The notes beneath the pieces are model-generated. The model was not told where the DNA came from and searched no databases. It saw nothing but the letters and a program-made list of their open reading frames with translations. Made by a program: the position numbers and the translations under genes. Shown here piece after piece: positions 35,647-47,754 of a DNA stretch of 64,000 bases; the stretch's first letter is position 1, and every line of letters begins with the position of its first letter. Location of the stretch: assembly GCA_030704615.1 (NCBI GenBank), contig CM060733.1, positions 13,764,001 through 13,828,000 on the forward strand, in the 5' to 3' direction. Origin of the DNA: Takakia lepidozioides (lineage: Eukaryota > Streptophyta > Takakiopsida > Takakiales > Takakiaceae).

Positions 35647-36976
35647 TTATAAAACCTGACATCTCAGATGTAATCTCATTTGTGATCTTGATGCAATTCT
35701 GGGAAGACTCCAAGTAAACAAAACAATCATTTTCAAAGTTCTATTTCTTGGTGGACATCATATGCGCGAGAACTATCGGACGAGTACTTCTGTTTTCAAT
35801 ACTAAGGAGCAGTCAGAACTTGCTCAAACAGTTTTCATTGTGAAGCAGACAAGACAGACAGTCGCAGTCAGGAGCTGCCCGGCCATTTGAGAAACTCTTT
35901 CCTCAATCTCTACAATGTCCGCTCTAGTCATTTTCTCTTGTCCTCCATCCTCGCGCACAGCTAATCCCTGGAACATGTATGGCCGGGATTGGGTAATCTC
36001 ACGAATTATACACTTTTGTGAGAGATCACGAAAATTATGATGATCGATTCATGAGGTCTCGAGTCTCATTCAAGTTGAGGTATCCAGAAAGGTGGATTCA
36101 TCGCAAGTACACGTGGGCACCAAGTATCTGACAAGTGTTTCCGAGTCCGGTACTGTATGGTGGACCACGGCATGCAGCAAGCTGGTACACAACTGCGGAT
36201 GATCTGTCGGGACTTGCTAATCTCGTGCACATAATGCACGCAACGGCTACAGTTCCCACTGCCTCGTCACTGCACCTCTCTCTCTCCTCTGTCTGGCTCT
36301 AAGTTACACTTTCTTTCTCTTCACATTCGCAGTGTGCGTCATACCATGTGTCATTAAATGCACTCGAAGCAGTGCGGCCCCGGTCGGCAGCTTTGAATCT
36401 GTAACTCAGATTTCTCCCCAAACTGTTACTGCGAGGCTGCTTCCTCTCATTCCTAAGGTGGCGGAACACCACTTTCTTGCTCTGAAGGTGCCCGAACTTT
36501 GTTCCGTCATCGGCCATAATGTGCATCATCGGGGTATGGTGGCGGGAGGATACTTAATGGAAGCTGTATGGTCCTGGTCATGCCCAAATCATCCAAAATG
36601 CGGTTGCCTCTGGATTGCATACACTTGATTTTGGCACTTTAGCCTCCGCTGTACGTCCCGGGGGTGGTCATTGCTGATTTAAGAAATATGGTGCAAACCA
36701 ATGTGAGCAGTGGACAACGGCGGGGAATCATAAAGTAAGGGCCCTCTGTCTTTGCGAGAAATCCCAAAAAGTGATAAACTCAGATTCTATGAACGGCTGC
36801 AGCTCGCAGGCAATAATCTGGTTTAGTAGCAGTAAAGTCGATCGCAAAAATTTTACACCCATTCACTGTATTCAAGCAAGAAAAACAGCCTCCTTCAGAG
36901 TGGGGTTGCATGTGGAGTATAACGACCGAGTTCTGGCCCACGGAGTTATAGCAACTGGTACAATCTTGTCGGTAGA
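35647..36976. other. Interval without an assignable gene
   Basis: No supported coding sequence. From about 36700 onward the sequence is the 3' flank of the GPAT gene and is shared, with divergence, with 58790-58960 and 59640-59914. Confidence 0.4.
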
Positions 36977-38536
36977 TTAATGCGACTTGGTCTTGGCGGG
37001 CACGCTACCATCATTCCCAGCGAGAACCTTGTACTTATCCCTGCGAGTGAAGTTTGTGCACTGGAAACTCAGTGTCCCTGCAATAACCCTTTGGATGTAG
37101 TTGGCCACCTCAACCGATGTTTTTCCACCTGCACATGTAAGCTCCATGGGCAGTTGGTTCAAAAACGTAACCTCGTAGACAGGCCTTGGGTTCATGAAGA
37201 AGAAGAAAGGATCCATGCCCTTCCACCCTGTGGCAGTCGTGCCGTGGAACATGGACATTCTGTTGAACATCGCCACGGGGGCGATCTTGTCCGTCAGCTC
37301 CGCAAAAAGCGCCGAGAATCGTAGAAGAAATGGCTCCCGGCATGTTGTTCCCTCTGGGCAGATGGCCAAGTCTCCTTCTTCCAAAAGCTTGCTGATGTTG
37401 GCAGCATCTTGCTCTCTGTTGCGACTCAAAGCAACCGTCTTGATTGGGGACAGGGCCTCCGAGACACGTGAAATGGAGTATGTGACTGCTGTGATAGGTC
37501 GCCTGAGGGCTACCGACAGGAAGATGGGGTCCAATAAGGTCCGATGGGAGCAGATAAACATGACTCCCTGTTTTCCATCCTTCACTGCAGCTGGGGGTGT
37601 TCCCGTGACCTTTACACGCACCCCGAGGGCAGCGAAAGCGTAGTATGTCAAGGACATGGGGAGCAAGGACGCTGCAGCAATCCGAAGCACGGCAAGAAGG
37701 AAACCGATAGGCATCCAGACGAGGGTGAGAAGTGCGTTGAGTGGAGTGGGGCGTTGCACAAGCCGCCCGTCGTGGAACACGATGGGCTTTGGCAGCTCCT
37801 CCTTTTGCACGGCTTGTACCTTGTTGGCGGGCACCACGTAGCCTTCCTTGCACAGAGCCATGAAGGGGTGGTCAGTCTTGCGGTCGCCGAGGCCAACGTC
37901 CGGTGCATCGTCCCCGAAAGTTGCCTTCAAAGCAATTTCTTTCTTCAGATCCACAAGGACGCCGGGGGCTTTGAGGAAACCTGTTGCGCGCCCGTTCCTG
38001 GTCACCTCGATCTCGGACCCAAGCACCGCATCGGCACCCAGATACTCCTTTGCAAAGGTCTCCACCATTATGCGGGGACTGGCAGTGAGTACATAGCGCT
38101 TCCCAAAGGAGGAAAACACGCGCCATGTCTCTGGGTGCAGATCCTCGCAGTAGAACTTTGGCAGAACCGCGCGGGCTACAGTCTGAATGTGAGTCACTTT
38201 GAGACCAGCAAAGGTGACAAAGATTAACACCTGGATCCCTGCAGCTTCTGAGACGAAGTGATAAAGGAACCAGGCAATGGGGGCGAAGAGGAGGAGGAGG
38301 AGAGAACGGAGATAGCCGCCGGCCTCGAATGCCACCAGCATGAAATAGGGAAATGAGCTCCGCCCTCTGACCAGGGTGCCATCCAAATCGGATATCACCG
38401 TCTGTTTCTCTCGTCCATCGGAGCTGCATTTCTCAATGTAATCGAAGGGCTCCGGCCCAGATATCTTCGCCTTCGGACCCATGTTATGTTGTCGAGGAAG
38501 ACCCGGTCTTTCGAAGCTACGTTCTGGCACTGTCAA
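36977..38536 (-). CDS. GPAT: Glycerol-3-phosphate sn-2 acyltransferase/phosphatase, GPAT4/6/8 type (copy 1)
   Basis: Bifunctional ER enzyme type that acylates glycerol-3-phosphate at sn-2 and removes the phosphate, supplying monoacylglycerols for cutin. One uninterrupted exon of 519 aa. The N-terminal HAD-like phosphatase domain keeps motif I (DLDGT, D50 and D52) and motif III (GLGDRKTD, D218 and D222), so the phosphatase looks active, as in the cutin-forming GPATs. Hydrophobic segments lie at about 65-110 and 265-300. The acyltransferase domain has HRTLLD (H331, D336) and [20 protein letters not shown] (E395-T397). The C-terminus matches the family ([10 protein letters not shown]). A second in-frame ATG at 38482 (MGPKAK) aligns better with the usual family start and may be the true one. 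A near-identical copy lies at 59915-61474. Confidence 0.95.
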   Translation of the reverse strand: MTVPERSFERPGLPRQHNMGPKAKISGPEPFDYIEKCSSDGREKQTVISDLDGTLVRGRSSFPYFMLVAFEAGGYLRSLLLLLFAPIAWFLYHFVSEAAGIQVLIFVTFAGLKVTHIQTVARAVLPKFYCEDLHPETWRVFSSFGKRYVLTASPRIMVETFAKEYLGADAVLGSEIEVTRNGRATGFLKAPGVLVDLKKEIALKATFGDDAPDVGLGDRKTDHPFMALCKEGYVVPANKVQAVQKEELPKPIVFHDGRLVQRPTPLNALLTLVWMPIGFLLAVLRIAAASLLPMSLTYYAFAALGVRVKVTGTPPAAVKDGKQGVMFICSHRTLLDPIFLSVALRRPITAVTYSISRVSEALSPIKTVALSRNREQDAANISKLLEEGDLAICPEGTTCREPFLLRFSALFAELTDKIAPVAMFNRMSMFHGTTATGWKGMDPFFFFMNPRPVYEVTFLNQLPMELTCAGGKTSVEVANYIQRVIAGTLSFQCTNFTRRDKYKVLAGNDGSVPAKTKSH

Positions 38537-38678
38537 CAGGTTGTGCTCTAAAAGGATCTGAATATGTCGATCGCGACTCTATCAGTCAGACAAGTCGGAG
38601 AGAGAGAGAGATGAGGGTGGTGGCAGCGGGGAGATGAGAGAGAGGGATGGTGTGAGGGAGTGTGCGCAGAGTGCGGGG

Positions 38679-38686
38679 TATTATAC
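38679..38686 (-). promoter_or_regulatory. TATA-like element of GPAT copy 1
   Basis: GTATAATA on the minus strand, about 145 bp above the start codon. A CT-rich stretch suited to a 5' leader lies between. The same element is kept at the same distance in the second GPAT. W-box cores (TTGAC) lie just upstream near 38720 in both copies. Confidence 0.45.
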
Positions 38687-39046
38687 TTTGCGGGGGCACA
38701 CTGCTCAGTCAACCCTCGTTGACCACCACCTGCCTCTGTCGTGCCGCGTCCAACTTATTTCTTACCTCGTCCGCCACCCTCTGCTTCTCCGGGCCCTCAA
38801 AGCTATCATCCTCCGGGCGGCCCAGCCCGACATAGTTTTATGTTTGGCGTGCTGTCCGTCTGCCCAAGTTTTTTCTCTACCCACACGACTGAGCCCTTAC
38901 CGTCTGATTGGCCAATAGTTCAAAGTTCCCTCCGCAAAAATGTTATAATCACCAAAAATTCTCAGCCCACGGCATTTTCTTATCGATAACATAGAGATTC
39001 CATAATGACTGAGTGAGAAGCAGGCAACTTCCGAGTTTGTATGCGC

Positions 39047-39091
39047 TCAACCGCGTTGACATTTCGTTCGACGGAGTGTCAACGCGGTTGA
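39047..39091. repeat. Perfect 15-bp inverted repeat upstream of GPAT copy 1
   Basis: Arms TCAACCGCGTTGACA (39047-39061) and its exact complement (39077-39091), with a 15-nt spacer. A third related half (GTCAACCGCGG) follows at 39106. Each arm contains a W-box-like TTGAC core. The second GPAT copy keeps only one arm in decayed form near 61690. Confidence 0.6.
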
Positions 39092-39305
39092 TTCGACGTC
39101 GGTGGCTGTCAACCGCGGGGCCCACCTTCGGACCGCGGTGAAGTGGTGGGTGTTGGCGTCTCTCGCTTTTTATTTTGTTGGGCAGACTGACGGCGCGCAA
39201 GATCCAAATGTTCCACAGAGTGGAAATCTGCCCGTAAGTAAAACAAGCGGCTAGTTGCGTATGGCTCCTCTTTGTGAATAGTAGAATCTACTTACATCCA
39301 TACTA

Positions 39306-39885
39306 AACTTGAAATTGTGTCATCCTCACCATGATCCTGCTGCCCCAATTGACTCGATTAAGCTCTCGATGTATGCTGATGATACCTCTTTGCTGATTGA
39401 TAATGAGCTGCCCTCCAATTCCAGGAATGCTCTGGTTGTATTGCAAACCTTCAGCTTTGCTTCTGGTTTAAAGGTTAATTGGTCGAAGTCTAAGGGTCTC
39501 CTGTCTGAGCTCAGCCCTTCCTCTCCCAAGCTCCACTGTTTGCAATGGGGCCAAGATATCGGGCTTCAATGGCTCCTTCCTGGAGAATGCCACACAGTGC
39601 TTGGTTATCAATTTGGCTCTCACCTTTTCGAGGATCAGAGAATGCACAAGGTTCTCGCAAAAATCAGATGCAAGTTGGCTTACTGGTCATCTGCTATGCT
39701 CTCATTGGCAGGCAGGGCCCTAATCCTTAATCAGGTTGTGGAAGGATCTGCCTGGTTCTATACTGCCATGTGGGCCCCTAGTGCTTCCTTCTTCTCTTCT
39801 TTGGAAGATAGTAAATCGCATTCTTCCAGTGGCTTCCCCCAATCCCTCGATCAGGCTGCCTTGTCTCATTTGTGTCATCCTCACA
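39306..39885 (+). mobile_element. L1-type LINE fragment with internal deletion
   Basis: Encodes the reverse transcriptase from the catalytic motif (SMYADDTSLLI) to AMWAPSASFFS on the plus strand. At about 39797 it jumps directly to the C-terminal finger region (matching the complement of about 41165-41250). It is closely similar to the inverted copy at 48830-49300 but lacks everything in between. A 13-bp sequence GTGTCATCCTCAC occurs at both ends (about 39317 and 39873). Confidence 0.85.
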
Positions 39886-40063
39886 TAGTACTTTAACGGA
39901 GAGAAATCCATCCAAGAGGATGAGGTGGAAAGCTACGATTATGAGAAACAAACAGCTAGGAGAGGGCCAAGAGCAAAAGTAGTGCTCACGAGATGCGAGC
40001 TCTTGGTATGCCGACTAGCCCTGACAGATTCGTACCACTGCTAACAATGAGAAGATCAACCAA

Positions 40064-42192
40064 TTTTTTTTTGTTAAAGGGACGGAGGCCCTGAAAATTG
40101 TATTAAAGAAAAACGGGAATAAATAATCCGTTGGGATACAACCTTAAAGCGCATGAAGGGGATACCACCCCGTGACCAGAAAACCACTAAGAACACTGAA
40201 GACCAAGGGGTCAAGAGTGGAGGAAGCAAACCATTAGAGAGGAAGCTGGATTAGACTCAAAGAAAACTGCCAGTACATGATATAATGGGCAAGCATAATG
40301 CTCAAGCCAGCATAACCGAGCAGCTGGGCTAAGATCCCTGGAACGTAAGAAGAAAGAATAGCCACAGGCACAACAAAGCTGAAGCAATGAGCTGCAGAAA
40401 TGTAAAGGCTAGAGAGGACTAAAGCCAGATGAGACTAAGGTCAAAACCAAGGCCTATACCAGATCAGGGCTCTAACACCAGGCTGGACTAAGGCCAGAAA
40501 CATCAGGCCAGAATCAGGCAAGGCCTGAACCAGGCTAATGCCAGAAACACCTGACCAAAACAGAGACCAGAAACATCAGAACGTGGGACTATACCCAAGC
40601 CAGAAGGGCATAGATCAAGAGCATGAAACTAGAAGTCTAAATGCGTCTTGATACGATCTGCTCGGCCTTTGCGATGGCGCCAATTCACATCCATATCCTC
40701 AAATTCTGGCAGGGTACTGCCATTCTTGGGGGAACTGATCATGCCAGGAGATCCTAGAGTCTGTGTGGCGAGTTGCCCTTGGCCCAAGAGGTGTCGAAGT
40801 CTTGAAGTAATTGAACCCTTCTTCTGTCTGAATACCTGTCAATTGCTGCCACAAGAATAACCCACGCTTTCCTCCCTTCAGACATCAGATCTGAAAATAT
40901 GCCAGAATGGATCAGATTGATGCTGAGGTGCCCTCCTCCATAGATATAAGCACATCTACATTTCCATATCTGCCAAAGGGTATGCGCTCGCAAACAACAC
41001 CATACAGAGCAAGTAGCAAAGGCCGAAGACTGATTGAGATTGAGCAGAATGGAGTCAGGAGAGAGGGGGGGGAGGGCATGCCAGTGGGCATAGAAATTGT
41101 TAACCCAAAGCCAAACATCATTTGCAAGAGAGCAATGAATTAGGCAGTGCTCCATAGACTCCGGCAAAGAGTGGGAACAAATGAGACAAGGCAGCCTGAT
41201 CGAGGGATTGGGGGAAGCCACTGGAAGAATGCGATTTACTATCTTCCAAAGAAAAGCGCTGATTTTGGCAGCCCGTTCTTTACGCCAGACGTGCTTCTAA
41301 ACCGACTTCCAAGCAGGCAGAGTCAAATTCAACCCCCACTTTTTGTTCTAGACCTGAGTGCGGGGTCTGGGAGGCAACAAGAGCTTGTAACCCATCTTAA
41401 CAGTATACCCAAAAAAGGGGTGTGTTTCGTATCCATCCATCTCCACTCGCCAGGGTCAAATTGAAGCTGAGCAAGGGGAGCTTTGAGAAACCACAGGAAG
41501 GTGGCAGAGGTGAGCCAATGGATCTCACCACCAGGGGGGGGTTGAGGACTACTTGCACCATCCACAAGGTTGAAAACTCGGATGTCATAAAGCCCTGCAA
41601 TTGGGAGGTGCACGATACCCACATAGGAAAGGAAACCCCATCTATTGGCCTGGAAGCCAAACCCCGATGCAATATTATCAGAGCATGACATTACCAGGAC
41701 TGCATGGTAAGGGGAGCCTTGCGAGCAACCTTTCCAGGCAAGAAGGGTACCAAAGGCTGGTCCAGCCTCCAGAGTTTGCCCCAAACCATTGTAGATCTCG
41801 GAGGTGATTAGGGCCCAGCTTTGTCGGGCTCTTCTTTTACCCACATACATAGCCAATTGCTCTTCCGATAGAAACTTCCCATCTTCCCAAACATGAGAAA
41901 CACACGTAATGCCAGCAGATTCCCAACCAGCCCACTTGGGGGAAAGCTTAGCTAAGCTTTCAGAGTTCAGATTGAGATTACCGAACACAGATTGGCGAGA
42001 AGCTTCATCATACAAGGACGGGGTGCGCAGGGTGAGGTGGCCACGAACAAGCCTCCGAGCTTTCCAGATAGATTGCCAGGCCAGAGAGCCACACGAGGGA
42101 TGGCCGCGATGTCCTTGCATGAGCCACTTGAAAGAAGGGGGCCGGAGGCTGTTCGCACCAGGTGATGAACTCATGAGATGCGGTTGCACCAA
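40064..42192 (-). mobile_element. L1-type LINE, 3' half (split by a CACTA-type element)
   Basis: Minus-strand coding for the region after the reverse transcriptase (PPSFKWLMQGHRGHPS, then WESAGITCVSHVWEDGKFLS) and, after frame breaks near 41330, the C-terminal finger LPCLICSHSLPESMEHCLIHC (CxxC...HxxxxC). The 3' untranslated part contains repeated CCAGAAACATCAG-type units (40430-40600). The element ends at about 40064 in GGCCTCCGTCCCTTTAAC plus a poly(A) run. The reading frame continues directly into the 5' piece at 48614-49554 once the intervening element is set aside. Confidence 0.88.
42190..42192. other. 3-bp target-site duplication, left copy (CAA)
   Basis: CAA abuts the left terminal repeat at 42193. 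The matching CAA follows the right terminal repeat at 48611-48613. Confidence 0.75.
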
Positions 42193-42819
42193 CACTAGAA
42201 GCATTCGTGTCTTTTCCGAATCGACTGCGTGTCCAAAACCACTGAGGGAACAACTTTGAGATGTTTGTTACTACTGCACAGTCGTAACGGATAAATTCAC
42301 ATTTCTAATGGTGGATAGAAGTTGCATCAATGACTCCGCAGTCGGCACAATATTCGCGACGATTTAATTCAATTACGTAAATTGTTTTTTTTTTTAAACA
42401 GCAATTACAAGTGGTTTTAAGCACTAGAGAACGACTCTTAACAACTAGGCATTCATTGCACACCTTATTCAAAAATGGAATTTTTATAAGTGCTCCACAT
42501 GGCTCATGACGTGGAATATTTTAATGTATTTTAGGGCTTGTGTGGCTCGTAGAGATTGTTCTAATCGTCGGATGTAAAATGATCTAAGGGTGGAAGAGTA
42601 ACTTTGTCATTTGCCTGAATTTGTCTAAGTGTTGGGAGAGGGATGGAGGCTTGAGAGAGAGACGAACAAGTGATGCGAGAAGGACGAAGACCAAATCGAG
42701 GCCCATGTCCTGTTGTTGCAAGCGTTTATGGCGTCAAGGGCGCATTATGTGCAAATGTGGGCTCTTGGCTCCCCTTTGTACCATGATTTGGTATTCTTCC
42801 TGATGATCACAAGGTTCTT

Positions 42820-43020
42820 GGGGGAATCAGCTTGGTCTTAGCAACCCATATTTTTATCTCTGCCCGCTCAGCTGCACCGTGGTGGTTCTTACGAACCAAT
42901 CCCACATTACCTGACTAGAGATACAAGCAGCACGCACAAGAGGTCTTCTTGGGTTCATGGTCAGTCTAATCCGCAATGGGTCATGACACAAGGTAGAGGA
43001 CAATGTGGTGAGGGCACCTT
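42820..43020 (+). repeat. Segment shared with 50710-50900, upstream of PPR fragments
   Basis: Both copies contain CACCGTGGTGGTT, ACATTACCTGACT and GGACAATGTGGTGAGGGCA in the same order. Both lead into PPR-like coding sequence, so the two PPR loci descend from one captured segment. Confidence 0.75.
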
Positions 43021-43870
43021 CTTCTTCGAGTTATTTCAGCCTGTTTTGCAGAGATGTAGTGTCGTGGAGTGCGATGCTTGCAGGGTATGGAGGCTTTGGA
43101 GACCTATGAAGTTGCGAAGGGAGAGTTTGATAACATGGCTGAACAAGATGTTGTCTCAAGGAACTCGCAAGATATGGCCAGCTTGTGTGCGGGATGAGGG
43201 CATTGGAGACATATGAGCAAATGTTGAGAAGAGGTGCAGCCTGACCGGGTCACGTTCATTTGTGTTTGCAATGCATGTGCAAACCTGGCAGCCCTGGAGA
43301 CTTGGTAAAGGGCAAAGAGGTCCATCGTGACATTGTCAAAGCTGGAACTGTACCAAATGTAACAATACCTCGTCGACATGTATGCCAAACGTGGGAGCAT
43401 TCCCTTGTGGACAAGGAGTGTTTAACAATATGGCTGAGCGAAATGTGGTGTGGTGGAACGTGATGATCACAGGACATGCACAACATGGGCGGGGATTGCG
43501 GGTTTTGGAGACCTATGAGCAAATGATGTGGGTCTAGGGGGTGAAGCCCGAGCACATTACGTTTGTTTGTGTTTGTAGTGCATGTGCGAGCCTGTTGGAG
43601 AAGGGCAAAGAGGTCCATGGTTGCATCGTCAAAGCTGGAATTGTGGTAGATGTCATTCTGAACATGAATACCCTTCTAGATAGGGAGTGTTCAACAATAT
43701 GGCTGAGCGAAATGTGGTGTCGTGGAAAGTGATGATCGCAGGACATGCACAACAGGGGCGGGGATTGCAGGTTTTGGAGACCTATGAGCAGTTGATGTGG
43801 GAGGGGGTGAAGTCCGACCACATTACGTTCAGAGAGTTCAAATGCCTCTCCACCATGACCTTGCTTAGCT
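43020..43870 (+). pseudogene. Degenerate PLS-class PPR fragment (two to three diverged units)
   Basis: Plus-strand pieces in changing frames: VCVCSACASLLEKGKEVHGC, then IVKAGIVVDVILN, then MAERNVVSWKVMIAGHAQQG and LETYEQLMWEGVKSDHITF. Frameshifts and deletions break it in several places. It resembles the repeat units at 50951-53112. Confidence 0.8.
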
Positions 43871-44156
43871 AACCATGCCTTGCTGATGTTGTTGTCTTGC
43901 ACTTGAGCTGTTTTTGGACACTGGCTGGAACATCCACAAGGCGGCTCTGCTCGAGAGAGAAATCAGCTTGAATGCAGGGGCAGATTTTGAGATCACAATC
44001 GCCACTCAGAACGTTGTTCTTTGCACCAGCATGGCATGTCAGCATGCATATCAGCCCAAACTCATTACTCTGTGAGCCTTCCACTGCCGGAGTGTGCCCA
44101 TTCAAGCCAGATCTTCGAAATGCAGGGATGGAACGGGGTTTTGAAACCAGCATTGC

Positions 44157-46131
44157 CTAACTGGATACCCAATTCAGCTCCGCATCTTGGTCCATTAATC
44201 TACTGCACATTGTGAAGTTTTCTGCCCGTTCACCGCAAGTTGAAGAAGGAGTATTCTTAAAACACGGGTACTCATAATCTGAAAATGGCTCCAGCTTATG
44301 TTGCTTGAGTGCGAATATGAGTGTGGTTGGCTTGGCAGCTTTACATCTGGTTCCATCCCACTCGATATGATGAGCAGGTTCAGCTTGACTTCTCTCACAC
44401 AAAAGACGCTGCCAAGATGGGGTTTGCTGCCCTAGATGACTTCCCGTCGTTGTTCTGGGCTGCAACATACAATTAATCTGGCCCATGGCGAGGGGCCTTG
44501 CCTTCCACCAATCATCTGTAAGTCCTGTGAAACTGTTTTTGTGGCAGTTTGTAAGCAGTGGGCAGCGATGGTGGGCTGTTGTAGGATTTGATGAACTCAA
44601 TGTCGTGTACTGACAGCAACCCCTCATCTCTTATGCAAGCATTCAACAAGCCAAGTTGACTGCAGAGCATATTCAGCCCCCCACGTTTCTAGTTGCCTAA
44701 TGTTCTTCATCTCCTGGGCAGAGCATTTTCTAGGGTCTCCATCTGTGATGACACACTATCTTCTCATGTGGTTCAGCTTCTGGTCTTGCTCTTGTTTGCA
44801 CCACCCCAATGAAGGGCAGTTCCCACCTGCTTGATTCTCTCTATATGGTTGTCTTGGGTCTTGGCAGGGTTTCCCACAACCGCCTTTCCTTTTCAGACTG
44901 CCAGTCATCAGCCTCGTTCTCCAATGCTTCACTTTCTTCCCAAGTGAAGTGCTCTCCTCTTTTATGCTTCAACGTCCCTGCAGGTGTCTTTTCCTTCATC
45001 TCCCGTGGTGCTTTCGAATGAATGAGCACTGATTTACATCTGTTGGCAACACTTACGGTGTCCCTTTCCTTGCATGCCACTGCAGGCCCGCATTGACTTT
45101 CTTGGCAGGGAAGTCTCCTCCTTCTCCCTCATTTTCTGGCTCTGTTGGTGCCCCACTCACCATGCTATCAGGGCTGCACTTATTTTTGTGGTATTGCGCC
45201 AGCCAAGGGCGATCTTTCACTGGTCCGATTGTTGGCAACAGCTGATTGGAGTCTTCTTGGCAGAGTCTCCCACGAGCTCCCATCAATTTCAGGCATCAGG
45301 TTTTCTACCCTGCCCTTCCACTTTTCATAAGCGAGGTACTGTCTTCCTCCCTTTCACTCTTCAGCCTCTCAGGCAGATTTTTCTTCATGCGATTGCTGCT
45401 CCCATACTTCCAGTCCTTGTTTAATTTTCTCCAGCCATCACCCTCAGATTTGACAAGGTATTGCTGCCCTTCCTTGTGTCTTTCCTCACTCCCAGCTGCT
45501 GGTTTTATCCCAGATTCACCTCTCATCCTTGCCTGGGGTTTTGCTTGCCAAACAACCCTTGTGTGGGGAACTTCAACGAAAGGCAACATCTCATTCTCAG
45601 CTCCTGTCTTTGTACCTCTTTGCAGCAGTCCAGCCTCGGGTGCCTCACTTTCTGATTGCTGGGTTGCATTCTTCGCCGCCAACCTTTGACAAGAAAGTGT
45701 GCTCCATCTTCCTCATCTCCTACTGGTTCCCTTGATGCTTCACCTCGTATGTCTTCCTCCTCATGTTTTAGCAGCAGCTCCCATGCTTGAATTGCTACTT
45801 TTCCTCGTAGTTGATCTTGTGCTTTCCTTTTTCTCCGTAGCCTAATCAACAGTTTTGTCTTGGCAGCTCCCTTGCCATGAGTGCCTTGTCTCACTGCATC
45901 TCCCTTGGCTGCCCACCATCCGTGGAGTCTTTCTTGCACTATTCTGACCCTCGTTGGCATGCACTTTGCTGCGATGCCCCACATGTATTTGCTGCTCCCT
46001 TTAATCATCAACATAGTGCTCCAGAGCCAGTTCCTCATTGTTGACCAGTTGACCTTCTCAGCCCTTGGACCCCATTTTCCCTTCTCCCATGTTGCCTCGT
46101 CTTTCTGCTTCATCATTTGCTTTACTTGCAC
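44157..46131 (-). pseudogene. Unrecognised coding relic inside the CACTA-type element
   Basis: The minus strand has consecutive long open segments in shifting frames: 46131-45523, 45682-45305, 45286-45053, 45080-44841 and 44627-44157. The first (202 aa) is basic and rich in charged residues (RLRRKRKAQDQLRGKVAIQA). Later ones are E/K-rich (HFTWEESEALENEADDW). The run of overlapping frames suggests one decayed gene, either a captured host gene or the element's own lost protein. No family was recognised. Confidence 0.3.
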
Positions 46132-46499
46132 GATGTTGCTTCTTCCCTACAGCTCATCATGTGTTGTGGCTCTTTCCCATGTTGCACTCACTCCCATCAT
46201 ACGTTGTGCAGTTGATAAGACTGAGATGAGTTGATGCAGGATAGGGGGAGGGCTTGCTGGTGTATGTTGTCCGATAGGCCCCATGCACAGAGTCAAAGCT
46301 GGAAGTCAGCCTTGCAAGGACCCAAGTGAGAGAAGTCTGGTGGGGGTAGCATCTTGGGGGATGGCAGTTAGGGCAATGTGTGTCTAGGGCAATATATGTC
46401 ATAGCAGCGGGTGATGTGCTGCCAATTTTGAGGATAGAGACAGCCTGTAAGCTGTAGATTTGTATAAGTGGTTTCTTCTGACACATATTGCTCCCAGTT

Positions 46500-46665
46500 T
46501 GCCACAACCAGTTGTTTGCGTTTGTAGTGCATGTGCGAGCCTGCTGGGGAAGGGCAAAGAGGTCCATGGTTGCATCGTCAAAGCTGGAATTGTGGCAGAT
46601 GTCATTCTGAACAATACCCTTGTGGACAGGGAGTGTTCAACAATATGGCTGAGCGAAGGATAGAG
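46500..46665 (+). pseudogene. PPR fragment
   Basis: Reads CVCSACASLLGKGKEVHGCI then VADVILNNTLVDRECSTIW. Closely similar to 43560-43720 and followed directly by the repeat of about 550-bp period. Confidence 0.75.
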
Positions 46666-47750
46666 TGTAATGACTGCTAATGAAGGCACCTTCTTCAATT
46701 TCACCTTGTTTTCCCCTCTTATCAGAATCGCCCCTAATTATTCATGTCTGAATTCTGCAAGTTAGCTGGTTGAGTGAAGCTTTGATAGTTTGGAGTGACT
46801 TTGACATGATTCTGCCAATGTGACAACAGGAAAGTATCAGAAACAGGTAACACAGACGAGGAGAAGTTGTGGAATGAATATTTTTCTGACCCCAGTCAAT
46901 GGTGGACAATCGAGGCAAGAAGGTGAATGTTTGTTGGATTATAGAGAGTAGCAGATGCAATTGAGCGTAGGAACTAGTGTGATAAGTTGAGTTGGGTGCT
47001 TCCTAGAACAAGTCTAGGCTGTCATCGTCAACTGCTAGCAACAAGGCAAGGTTGTATGCATGATTCGTGCGAGGCATGGATAGTTGAAGGAGCAAGGATA
47101 GAGTGTGGGTGCAGATTCACCCAAGAGGGCCAGACTTCAAGCTCCAGATTAACTATGAAGCTACAAGAAACCTGCATGGGTAGATGGTCAACTGGCAGCA
47201 ACGGCACAATTGATAAAATCAGACATTGTTAATGAAGGCATCTTCTTCAGCACATTTCACCCTGTTTTTCCCTCTTATTAGAATCGGTCCAAAATTTCCA
47301 TGTTGAATTATGCAAGTTAACTGGTTGAGTGAATCTAGTTTGGAGTGACTTTGACATGATACTGCTATGTGACAACAGGAAAGTATCAAAAAACAAGTAA
47401 CAGACATGAGGAGAAGCTGTGGAATGAATACTTTTCTGCCCCCAGTCAATGATGGGACAACCGAGGCAAAAAGATGAATGCCTGCTACATTTCAGAGAGT
47501 AGCAGATGCAATTGAGCATAGGAACTAGTGTGATAAGCTGAGTTGGGTGTTTCCTAGAACAAATGTAGGTTGTCATTGTCAGCTACTAGCAGCAAGGCAA
47601 GGATGAATGCATGATTTGTGCAGGGGCATGGATAGCTGAAGGAGCAGGGATAGAGTGTGGTCCAGATTCATCCTAGAGGGCCAAATTTCAAGCACAAGAT
47701 TTACCTATGATTCCCTGTGGATCAATAACTACAAGAAACCTCCATGGGTA
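46665..47750. repeat. Tandem repeat, period about 550 bp, next to PPR fragments (copies 1-2)
   Basis: Two units in tandem, with TAATGAAGGCA at 46679 and 47228. Landmarks in order: TTCACC(C)TGTTTT(T)CCCTCTTAT, GTTTGGAGTGACTTTGACATG, AGAAG(T/C)TGTGGAATGAATA, AGTAGCAGATGCAATTGAGC and CTACAAGAAACCTGCATGGG. Related copies occur at 53148-53965, 54565-54905 and 55978-56170, always beside PPR fragments. No coding potential was recognised. Confidence 0.75.
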
Positions 47751-47754
47751 GATG

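Noticed and set aside
37110-38429. Several long open frames antisense to, or out of frame with, the GPAT genes (also at 60048-61367)
   Set aside because: They overlap a GPAT frame with intact catalytic motifs and have arginine/histidine-rich, domain-free products typical of shadow frames in GC-rich coding sequence.
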